From the NCBI GenBank assembly GCA_946406585.1, contig CAMJLI010000032.1, positions 1 to 14,455 of the forward strand: 14,455 nucleotides of DNA. The letters are read 5' to 3'. Source of the stretch: an uncultured Prevotellaceae bacterium (lineage in GTDB: Bacteria; Bacteroidota; Bacteroidia; Bacteroidales; Bacteroidaceae). The notes beneath the pieces are model-generated. The model saw only the letters and a list, made by a program, of their open reading frames with translations. It made no database searches and was not told the origin of the DNA. The position numbers and the translations under genes were made by a program. Below, one piece after another: positions 9,325 through 14,455 of the stretch. Numbering within the stretch: position 1 is the first letter of the stretch; each line of letters opens with the position of its first letter.

Positions 9325-10068
9325 TTAACGCTCATGCCAGAATTCCCAACTGGCAAATGCTTGCAGCAGAAGCATTTCAAGACCGTTGACCACGGTGGCG
9401 CCTTGTTTGGCTCCCTTGTGCATGAACATGGTCTCGTCGGGATTGTAGATGAGGTCGTAGAGCAGGTTGTGGCTGTCCATGGCCTCGTAGGGCAGGTTGG
9501 GGCACTCGTTGGTGTGGGGGAACATGCCGCATGGGGTGCAGTTCACTATGACATTGTATTCCCGTACGTCGTCGCCCGTGATCTTGTCATATTGCACCGT
9601 GCCCGGACGCTCGTAGCGACTCACAAACACGCATTCCAAGCCTAATGATTTCAAGCCATAATAGATGGCTTTTGAGGCTCCGCCAGTGCCCAATATCAAG
9701 GCTTTCTTGTGGAAAGGCTCAAGCATTGGCTCTATGCTTTTTGTGAAGCCTATCACGTCGCTGTTGTAGCCCTTGAGGAAGTAGCCCTTGTTCTTGTGGA
9801 TGACACTCACCACGTTCACCGCACCAATGGCACGGGCTTCCGGACTCACATGGTCCAAGTACCTTATCACCTTTTCTTTGTAGGGGATTGTCACGTTGAA
9901 TCCCATCAAGTCGGGGTTAGAGGCGAGAATTTCCGGCAGCAGTTCTATCTGCGGAATCTCGAAGTTCACATATTCCGCGTCAATCCCTTCGTTTTGGAAT
10001 TTCTCGTTGAAATATCCAATGGAGAAGGAGTGGGAGAGCGGGTAACCGATGAGACCGTATTTTTCCAT
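9325..10068 (-). CDS. aroE: Shikimate dehydrogenase
   Basis: NADPH-dependent reduction of 3-dehydroshikimate to shikimate on the way to chorismate, which also feeds menaquinone. The 247 residues are slightly short for the family (about 270) but complete. The shikimate-binding GYPLSHSFS is at 8-16; NVTIPYKEKV holds the catalytic lysine K64; GAVNVV at 82-87 and KGYNSDVIGF with D104 complete the site. The dinucleotide loop GTGGASKA is at 127-134 and the C-terminal NGLEMLLLQA helix is present. It starts 19 nt after menG. The frame continues open past its TAA towards purM. Confidence 0.95.
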   Translation of the reverse strand: MEKYGLIGYPLSHSFSIGYFNEKFQNEGIDAEYVNFEIPQIELLPEILASNPDLMGFNVTIPYKEKVIRYLDHVSPEARAIGAVNVVSVIHKNKGYFLKGYNSDVIGFTKSIEPMLEPFHKKALILGTGGASKAIYYGLKSLGLECVFVSRYERPGTVQYDKITGDDVREYNVIVNCTPCGMFPHTNECPNLPYEAMDSHNLLYDLIYNPDETMFMHKGAKQGATVVNGLEMLLLQAFASWEFWHER

Positions 10069-10087
10069 ATCTATCCTTGTTTGTGGG

Positions 10088-10822
10088 TTATTTAGTTGCT
10101 AAGTACATGGTGCAGATGCCAAATGTCATGCGCCTGAACGAGGTGTCCCTGAATCCTGCTTTCTTGAGGATGTCCATCATTGTCTCCCCTTGGGGGAATG
10201 CCTCGATAGTGGCTGTCAGATAGCTGTAGGCACGCTTGTCTTTGGATACCAGCCTGCCGTATGCTGGCAGTATGGTGTGTGAGTAGGCCTTGAAGAGCTG
10301 CTTCATGGGGAAGCGTGTGGGGTGTGTCAATTCCACTATGCTCAAGTGCCCGTTTTGCCGAAGCACCCTGTGCATCTCTCGAAGTCCGAGGTCGAGGTCG
10401 GCGAAGTTGCGAATGCCGAAGGCGGCGGTCACTGCATCAAAACTCTCGCTGGGAAACGACAAATTCATGCAGTCTTCCTTGGCAAATGTTATGATGTCCG
10501 ATAGATTCTCGCGTGACACCTTCTCGCGGCCTATCTGCATCATTCCTTCTGAAATGTCGGCTCCCACCAGGCGTGTGGGGTGCAGGTGCTTGGCCGTCTG
10601 GATGGCAAAGTCGCCAGTGCCTGTGGCAATGTCGAGTATCTCCTGTGGATGGAAAGGCTCCAACTGCCTTATGGCTTCGCGTCGCCAGTGCTTGTCAATG
10701 TCGAGCGACATCCAGTGGTTCAGCGTGTCATAACGTGAAGCTATGGAGTCGAACATCTTCTCCACTTGCTCGCCTTTGGCGGCATTGCTGTCGTAGGGCT
10801 TGATTTTCTCTTGCTTGTACAT
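10088..10822 (-). CDS. menG: Demethylmenaquinone methyltransferase (MenG/UbiE family)
   Basis: SAM-dependent C-methylation of demethylmenaquinone, the last step of menaquinone synthesis. Organisms of this type use menaquinone, so I prefer menG over ubiE, though the family is the same. The 244 residues include [31 protein letters not shown] (20-50), the family signature; the SAM motif [11 protein letters not shown] at 64-73; GADISEGMM, with the acidic residue expected to hold the SAM ribose; [26 protein letters not shown], another family signature; and [15 protein letters not shown] near the C-terminus. The ATG directly follows the purC TGA with no gap. Confidence 0.94.
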   Translation of the reverse strand: MYKQEKIKPYDSNAAKGEQVEKMFDSIASRYDTLNHWMSLDIDKHWRREAIRQLEPFHPQEILDIATGTGDFAIQTAKHLHPTRLVGADISEGMMQIGREKVSRENLSDIITFAKEDCMNLSFPSESFDAVTAAFGIRNFADLDLGLREMHRVLRQNGHLSIVELTHPTRFPMKQLFKAYSHTILPAYGRLVSKDKRAYSYLTATIEAFPQGETMMDILKKAGFRDTSFRRMTFGICTMYLATK

Positions 10823-11770
10823 TCAACGGCTGGCGAGGTAGGCTTTCACGTTTTTCTCTATGCGCTCGCCAAGGTCCCCTTTGGATTCAGCCCGTGAGAA
10901 TGGCTCGCCTGTGATATGCTCGTAGAGTTCTATATAACGGTCGCTCACGCTGTTGGCATATTCGTCGGTTATCTCTGGCATCTTTTGGCCTGGCTCGTTC
11001 ATGAAATCATGCTCTATGAGCCATTGGCGCACAAACTCCTTCGAGAGCTGGCGCTGCGGCTCATGGTTGGCGAGCTTTTCCTCGTAACCGTCGGCATAGA
11101 AGTATCTGCTGCTGTCGGGAGTGTGTATCTCGTCTATGAGATATACCTTGCCGTCCCTCTTGCCAAACTCGTATTTCGTGTCAACAAGGATGAGGCCTTG
11201 GCGGGATGCTATTTCCTGACCACGTGCAAAGAGTTTCCTTGTGTAGTCTTCCATCACTGCATAGTCCTCGGCAGACACTATTCCCTGACTTATGATTTCC
11301 TCTTTCGAGATGTTGAGGTCATGACCCTCGTCGGCCTTTGTCGTGGGTGTGATGATTGGTTCTGGAAAACGCTGGTTTTCCACCATGCCGTCGGGCAGTG
11401 TCACGCCGCAGAGTTCGCGGCAGCCTTCTTTGTATGCTCGCCAGGCAGAACCGGTAAGTATCGAACGAATTATCATTTCCACACGGAAGCCTTCGCATTT
11501 CAGACCCACGGTCACCATTGGGTCGGGAGTGGACAATTTCCAGTTGGGGCAGATGTCGCTTGTGCTGTCAAGAAACTTGGCCGCTATCTGGTTGAGCACC
11601 TGACCTTTGAAAGGGATGCCTTTGGGAAGGATTACATCGAATGCTGAGATGCGGTCGGTGGCTACCATGACCAAAAGGTCATCGTTGATGGTGTATACGT
11701 CACGTACCTTGCCGTGGTATACGCTTGTCTGCCCGGCAAATTGAAAATTGGTTGAGGTTAATGCTTTCAT
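10823..11770 (-). CDS. purC: Phosphoribosylaminoimidazole-succinocarboxamide synthase (SAICAR synthetase)
   Basis: ATP-dependent joining of aspartate to CAIR in purine synthesis. It has 315 residues from the ATG at 11770, the long form usual in Bacteroidetes and fungi, not the 237-residue E. coli form. Landmarks are YHGKVRDVY near residue 20, [40 protein letters not shown] (substrate region), [31 protein letters not shown] (ATP and metal site) and SKEFVRQWL. An earlier in-frame ATG at 11803 overlaps the phoH stop as ATGA and would add 11 lysine-rich residues. I prefer 11770, because the family begins MKAL, but the overlap may matter for coupling. Confidence 0.94.
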   Translation of the reverse strand: MKALTSTNFQFAGQTSVYHGKVRDVYTINDDLLVMVATDRISAFDVILPKGIPFKGQVLNQIAAKFLDSTSDICPNWKLSTPDPMVTVGLKCEGFRVEMIIRSILTGSAWRAYKEGCRELCGVTLPDGMVENQRFPEPIITPTTKADEGHDLNISKEEIISQGIVSAEDYAVMEDYTRKLFARGQEIASRQGLILVDTKYEFGKRDGKVYLIDEIHTPDSSRYFYADGYEEKLANHEPQRQLSKEFVRQWLIEHDFMNEPGQKMPEITDEYANSVSDRYIELYEHITGEPFSRAESKGDLGERIEKNVKAYLASR

Positions 11771-11799
11771 TATCTTTTTATGCTTTGTTGGCTTTGTTC

Positions 11800-12777
11800 T
11801 CATTGTGAATTGGCCTCTCTGCCTTCTTTCTCAGTCTTGGCTTCCCGGTCGGCTTGCTCGTAGGCATTGACTATGCGTGTCACCAATTTGTGGCGCACGA
11901 TGTCTTTCTTCTCCATTCTCACAAGTCCTATTCCGTCGATGTCCTTGAGAAGCGTGAGGGCTTCGCTTAGACCGCTGCGTTGTCCGCGGGGTAGGTCTAT
12001 TTGTGTGAGGTCGCCCGTTATTATCATCTTGGTGTTCCAGCCCATGCGTGTGAGAAACATGCGTATTTGGGCGGTTGTGGTGTTCTGGGCTTCATCGAGT
12101 ATCACCACGGCATCGCTGAGTGTTCTGCCACGCATGAATGCCAATGGGGCTATTTGGATGATTCGCCTCTCCATCATCTCTTGCAATTTGGCTGGAGGTA
12201 TCATGTCCTCCAGTGCATCGTATAATGGTTGGAGATATGGGTCTATCTTGTCTTTCATGTCTCCAGGCAGGAAACCCAATTTCTCTCCTGCCTCCACTGC
12301 CGGCCTGCTGAGAATGATTTTCTTGGCTGTCTTCTCCTTGAGGCATTTCACCGCAAGTGCGATGCTTAGGTAGGTCTTGCCTGTACCTGCCGGGCCTTCG
12401 GCAAACACCATGTCGCATCGTTCGAAAAGGTCGACGAGGAGCTGTTGGTTGGCACTGCGGCTCTTGATGGCTCTGCCCGACACGCTGTACACCAGCACGT
12501 CTTTCACGCTTTCAGCTTTCGTCTTCCGGCCTTTGATGATGTCGAGGATGTCTTCCTCGGTGATGATGTTGTATTTCTCCACATGCTTGCGCATGGCTTC
12601 CAACTTGTCTTCAAACACTTCTATCTCATCATCGTCGCCAAGAACTTTCACTACGTTGCCTCGTGCCACAATGCGAAGTTTCGGAAACAAGGACTTCACC
12701 ACCTGCAGGTGTGAGTTGTTGATGCCATAAAAGGCTACCGGGTCAATGTCTTCTAATACTATATGTTTCTCTATCAA
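11800..12777 (-). CDS. phoH: PhoH-family ATPase, TTG start proposed
   Basis: A cytoplasmic P-loop ATPase of the PhoH/YbeZ family, linked in other bacteria to RNA metabolism and ribosome maturation with YbeY; exact role unsettled. From the TTG at 12777 it has 325 residues: an N-terminal domain with [20 protein letters not shown] at 31-50 (KH-like), then Walker A GPAGTGKT at 128-135, [17 protein letters not shown] at 157-173 and Walker B VILDEAQ at 225-231. The frame is open up to a TTG at 12804, but that codon lies inside the -7 promoter element, so it cannot be translated from this promoter. The TTG at 12777 follows AGAAGGAAA and gives the family N-terminus ([13 protein letters not shown]). 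No in-frame ATG lies nearby. Confidence 0.92.
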   Translation of the reverse strand: MIEKHIVLEDIDPVAFYGINNSHLQVVKSLFPKLRIVARGNVVKVLGDDDEIEVFEDKLEAMRKHVEKYNIITEEDILDIIKGRKTKAESVKDVLVYSVSGRAIKSRSANQQLLVDLFERCDMVFAEGPAGTGKTYLSIALAVKCLKEKTAKKIILSRPAVEAGEKLGFLPGDMKDKIDPYLQPLYDALEDMIPPAKLQEMMERRIIQIAPLAFMRGRTLSDAVVILDEAQNTTTAQIRMFLTRMGWNTKMIITGDLTQIDLPRGQRSGLSEALTLLKDIDGIGLVRMEKKDIVRHKLVTRIVNAYEQADREAKTEKEGREANSQ

Positions 12778-12801
12778 TTTCCTTCTGCTTTGATTTGGAT
12801 G

Positions 12802-12809
12802 CAAAATTA
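12802..12809 (-). promoter_or_regulatory. Bacteroidetes -7 element (TAATTTTG) in front of phoH
   Basis: On the minus strand TAATTTTG matches the TAnnTTTG consensus exactly. Transcription would begin at about 12795, giving a leader of about 18 nt before the TTG start of phoH. At the expected -33 position (about 12830-12833) there is no TTG, so either the element is degenerate or an activator helps. A short dyad, CCGA-AATTA-type, CCGAATTATCGG at 12820-12831, lies between the two positions and could be an operator. This is probably the main promoter of the phoH-purC-menG-aroE-purM-prfA-pyrF-HD operon. Confidence 0.65.
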
Positions 12810-12871
12810 CGCAAAAATCCCGAATTATCGGCCTTATCCTATAATTATTTGTGTTGCTTGAACTTTTTATG

Positions 12872-12894
12872 GCTGTTCTGCTGATAATAACAGC
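12872..12894. repeat. Inverted repeat GCTGTT / AACAGC between lysR and phoH
   Basis: A 6-bp perfect inverted repeat with an 11-nt loop lies 30 nt past the lysR stop; an extra wobble and an A-T pair extend it slightly. Neither strand has a run of T after it, so it is not a standard intrinsic terminator. It may cap the lysR transcript or be chance. The rest of the 12778-12923 gap is AT-rich and holds only the phoH promoter. Confidence 0.35.
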
Positions 12895-12923
12895 TACTAA
12901 ACAAATCCTTTATTCTGAAATAT

Positions 12924-13835
12924 TCAAAAATTGTAATTCCGGTTGAAGAAAACAGAGCTGTTCTCTTTGAGCAAATTGAAGAATTCGCGTGCGGCTCTTT
13001 TCACATAAGAATTCTTCAGTTGATGTATGCAGCCATGCATTTGCTTCTCCGGCGTGTCGGTGTCGGTGATGGGTATGGCTTTCAGACCTTGCTCTGCCAC
13101 CACCGTGCTCTCGCTGAGCAAGGTTACATAGTTGGACTCCCGTATCAGCCTGAAGAGCAGGTAGACGGTGTTCATCTCAACCTTGATTCGGAAACTGTAG
13201 TCGGTTTGTGCTATGGCACGCTCGAATGCATTCCGGGCTTGGGTGTCTTTCTTTGTCAGTGCCAGGTCGTAGTTTTGCAGCTCTTCGAAAGTGATGGATG
13301 AGTGCTTTGCAAGTGCATGGCGGTCGTTCACGATGGCTGCCAGACGGTGATGGAACAACACTTGGCTGTCGATCCTGGGATTGGGTGTGGTGGGCTTGAA
13401 GGCAAGCACGAAGTCTAGTTCATGATTCTCAAGACGTGATATCAGGTCGGCCATCGTTGATTGCGTGACGTTCATCTTGACGTGGGGGTGCTTTCTCAGA
13501 AATGCGGTGACGGTCTCTGCCATGATGCTGGCAAAAGAGAAGGTCACACCGATGTTCAACTCTCCACCTGTCAGGTCTTTCAGTTCATCGAGCCTTTGAA
13601 TGCAGTTGTCGGCAGAGTGGAGTGTTTCCTTGGCAAGGGGCAATAATTCCTGACCGGCCTCGGTGAGAATCACCTCATGGCTGTTTCTTTGAAACAAGGG
13701 TTGTTGAAACTCATTCTCCAACTGCAAGATTTGGTGGGAAAGGGTGCTTTGGCTTATGAACAGTTCCTTGGAAGCTGTTGAGAAATTCAGTGTCTCAGCA
13801 AGCTTGACGAAATATTTTAATTGTCTTAGTTCCAT
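12924..13835 (-). CDS. LysR-family transcriptional regulator
   Basis: A DNA-binding regulator of 303 residues, the usual LysR length. The winged helix-turn-helix is at about 1-60: MELRQLKYFVKLAETLNFSTASKELFISQSTLSHQILQLE, then the wing QRNSHEVILTEAG. A linker helix follows at about 60-88, and from LTGGELNIGVTFSFASIM (about 89) a two-lobed effector-binding domain. The effector is not recognisable; the resemblance is to the CynR/CysB-like general group. It lacks the redox-cysteine pair of OxyR (only two cysteines seen, far apart). The ATG at 13835 gives the family N-terminus; the frame stays open 17 codons upstream but those codons cover the promoter. It faces away from a small plus-strand membrane protein gene, the layout in which LysR regulators usually control the divergent gene and themselves. 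Confidence 0.92.
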   Translation of the reverse strand: MELRQLKYFVKLAETLNFSTASKELFISQSTLSHQILQLENEFQQPLFQRNSHEVILTEAGQELLPLAKETLHSADNCIQRLDELKDLTGGELNIGVTFSFASIMAETVTAFLRKHPHVKMNVTQSTMADLISRLENHELDFVLAFKPTTPNPRIDSQVLFHHRLAAIVNDRHALAKHSSITFEELQNYDLALTKKDTQARNAFERAIAQTDYSFRIKVEMNTVYLLFRLIRESNYVTLLSESTVVAEQGLKAIPITDTDTPEKQMHGCIHQLKNSYVKRAAREFFNLLKENSSVFFNRNYNF

Positions 13836-13844
13836 ATGTAGGTG

Positions 13845-13876
13845 CAAAGTAACTGATTTTCCATGAAAGAACCAAA
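13845..13876 (-). promoter_or_regulatory. Promoter of the LysR-family gene (TTTG-N20-TTACTTTG)
   Basis: Reading the minus strand, TTTG (13876-13873) is followed after 20 nt by TTACTTTG (13852-13845), one base from the TAnnTTTG consensus. The spacing fits Bacteroidetes -33/-7 promoters. The start of transcription would fall at about 13838-13840, only a few bases before the ATG at 13835, so the mRNA would be leaderless or nearly so. Confidence 0.6.
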
Positions 13877-13910
13877 TGCCTATCAATCTTTTTGTTTGTC
13901 CTCGAGCATG

Positions 13911-13931
13911 GCTATCGATTTTTTCGATAGC
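13911..13931. promoter_or_regulatory. Probable LysR operator: perfect dyad GCTATCGA-N5-TCGATAGC
   Basis: A perfect 8-bp inverted repeat with a TTTTT centre. Within it, CTAT-N11-ATAG (T at 13915, A at 13927) matches the T-N11-A pattern with dyad symmetry that defines LysR boxes. It lies between the two divergent promoters, about 35 bp upstream of the lysR -33 and about 53 bp upstream of the -33 of the small membrane-protein gene. This is where a recognition site for the neighbouring regulator would be expected. As RNA it could also fold, but the position favours a protein-binding site. Confidence 0.65.
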
Positions 13932-13971
13932 AGCATTTCTCTTTTTTTGTGGTGAAGGGTGCTGTACAATT

Positions 13972-13988
13972 CATAACCATTGGTTGTG
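13972..13988. promoter_or_regulatory. Second dyad, CATAACCA-T-TGGTTGTG, over the -33 element
   Basis: A near-perfect 8-bp inverted repeat (one mismatch) centred on 13980. Its right arm contains the TTG (13984-13986) used as -33 of the plus-strand promoter. A protein bound here would block or assist RNA polymerase. Its half-sites differ from those of the dyad at 13911-13931, so it may serve another regulator. Confidence 0.4.
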
Positions 13989-14014
13989 TATGCCCCAAAA
14001 CAGATGTACTTTTG
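13984..14014 (+). promoter_or_regulatory. Promoter of the small membrane-protein gene (TTG-N20-TACTTTTG)
   Basis: TTG at 13984-13986 is followed after 20 nt by TACTTTTG at 14007-14014, an exact TAnnTTTG match. The spacing is ideal for the Bacteroidetes housekeeping sigma factor. Transcription would start near 14021, giving a leader of about 36 nt before the ATG at 14057. Confidence 0.7.
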
Positions 14015-14056
14015 CAGCATCAAATGAACATTACAAACTTAAATAAGACAAAGACA

Positions 14057-14155
14057 ATGAATGCAACAGCTATAATCACAATCGTGGCAATGAGTTTGGT
14101 AGGTGCACTTTTCTGTGTTTGGATGACCCGTCACGACAACCTGGAAGTTAGATAA
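14057..14155 (+). CDS. Small single-pass membrane protein, 32 residues, unknown function
   Basis: A short ORF with a strong promoter and an AT-rich, A-rich leader (AAATAAGACAAAGACA before the ATG) typical of Bacteroidetes genes. It encodes a five-residue polar start (MNATA), a hydrophobic segment IITIVAMSLVGALFCVWM at about 6-23 with one cysteine, and a charged tail TRHDNLEVR. This is the layout of a one-helix membrane miniprotein with the tail probably in the cytoplasm. I do not recognise the family; it does not look like CydX, CcoQ, KdpF or AcrZ. An in-frame ATG at 14024 would add 11 residues (MNITNLNKTKT) but would lie only about 3 nt from the predicted transcription start. The divergent LysR regulator and intervening dyads suggest controlled expression. 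It could instead be a leader ORF or chance, so confidence is moderate. Confidence 0.5.
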   Translation: MNATAIITIVAMSLVGALFCVWMTRHDNLEVR

Positions 14156-14172
14156 ACGACATCCTTTTGCCC

Positions 14173-14194
14173 TACGGCATCAACATATGCCGTA
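14173..14194. other. Perfect stem-loop TACGGCAT-N6-ATGCCGTA after the miniprotein gene
   Basis: An 8-bp perfect stem with a CAACAT loop begins 17 nt after the miniprotein stop. It could protect or end the transcript, but no T-run follows on either strand, so it is not a textbook intrinsic terminator. Confidence 0.45.
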
Positions 14195-14455
14195 ACCATA
14201 CCGAAATAGTATCACTCTATAAAGAGGATATGGCTCTTTTCTCCACACTCTCATACGTTGGGAATGTGGTTTTTTTGCATTATTGGCGACTCCTTCCAAG
14301 GCATTGCAAAGGTAGGATTTTTGGGGAAAATGGTAAGACAGCAGTAACAATCCTCTGTATTATGGGAAAATGTGGTGTCTTATCTTCATGTTAGATGACA
14401 GTTTGCGCTTTCAAGAATTTGTCGGCTTTTGTTCGTCATTCTCTCTTTTTTTTCG
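14195..14455. other. Stretch with no convincing gene at the right edge
   Basis: I see no supported gene here. A plus-strand frame from an ATG at 14230 reads 54 residues but lacks a promoter, a domain or a clear leader. On the minus strand, TACCTTTG at 14314-14307 matches the -7 consensus exactly, but no TTG is found about 20 bp upstream; it would transcribe leftwards from about 14300 through a 17-codon ORF (14304-14251) and antisense to the miniprotein gene. A 7-bp inverted repeat, TAAGACA (14334-14340) and TGTCTTA (14376-14382), lies further right. The window ends before any following gene can be seen. Confidence 0.4.

Noticed and set aside
10916..11647. 243-residue plus-strand open frame opposite purC
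   Set aside because: Antisense shadow of an undoubted purC; no motif, promoter or neighbour supports it.
12924..13835. OxyR as identity of the LysR regulator
   Set aside because: The paired redox cysteines of OxyR are not seen, and the neighbouring gene is not a peroxide-defence gene.
13836..13886. 17-codon N-terminal extension of the LysR regulator
   Set aside because: It covers the TTTG-N20-TTACTTTG promoter, and the family N-terminus begins at MELRQLKYF.
13949..14056. Longer N-terminal extension of the miniprotein frame
   Set aside because: Codons before about 14021 overlap the -33/-7 promoter, so they would not be on the transcript; the first ATG on it (14024) is almost at the 5' end.
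14230..14394. 54-residue plus-strand frame after the miniprotein gene
   Set aside because: No promoter or A-rich leader, mixed hydrophobic and basic composition with no pattern, and it lies opposite a possible leftward promoter. Could be revisited if conserved.

Overview
The window looks like a chromosomal core segment of a Bacteroidales bacterium, most likely of the Prevotella group. The grounds are the Bacteroidetes-type fused lpxC-fabZ gene, the lpxD / lpxC-fabZ / lpxA / miaA order, the long (about 315-residue) PurC, the roughly 390-residue PurM, AT-rich leaders without strong Shine-Dalgarno sequences, and several TAnnTTTG-type (Bacteroidetes sigma-ABfr) -7 elements. The genus is inference; no rRNA or other marker is present.

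Layout. From 1 to 12777 everything is on the minus strand and tightly packed, so transcription runs right to left. The first block, read from its promoter at about 12802-12809, is phoH - purC - menG/ubiE - aroE - purM - prfA - pyrF - HD-domain hydrolase. It mixes purine and pyrimidine synthesis, menaquinone methylation, the shikimate pathway and translation termination. A second promoter at 4785-4792 then starts lpxD - lpxC/fabZ - lpxA - miaA - a class A penicillin-binding protein, which is cut by the left window edge. That block covers the acyl-transfer and deacetylation steps of lipid A synthesis, the FabZ dehydratase of fatty acid elongation, a tRNA isopentenylation enzyme and a peptidoglycan glycosyltransferase. 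Several neighbours overlap or abut (lpxD/lpxC 8 nt, miaA/PBP ATGA, pyrF/HD 0 nt, purC/menG 0 nt), which suggests translational coupling.

Right end (12778-14455). A LysR-family regulator on the minus strand stands back to back with a plus-strand ORF for a 32-residue single-pass membrane miniprotein. Each has a recognisable Bacteroidetes promoter. The space between holds a perfect 8-bp dyad that fits the LysR T-N11-A operator pattern, and a second near-perfect dyad over the -33 element of the miniprotein promoter. This is the only part of the window that looks accessory and not already understood. After the miniprotein there is a perfect stem-loop and about 260 bp with no convincing gene but a possible leftward promoter.

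No tRNA, rRNA, CRISPR array, insertion sequence, integrase or phage gene was seen. The core genes are ordinary; the best candidate for something undescribed is the LysR/miniprotein pair.
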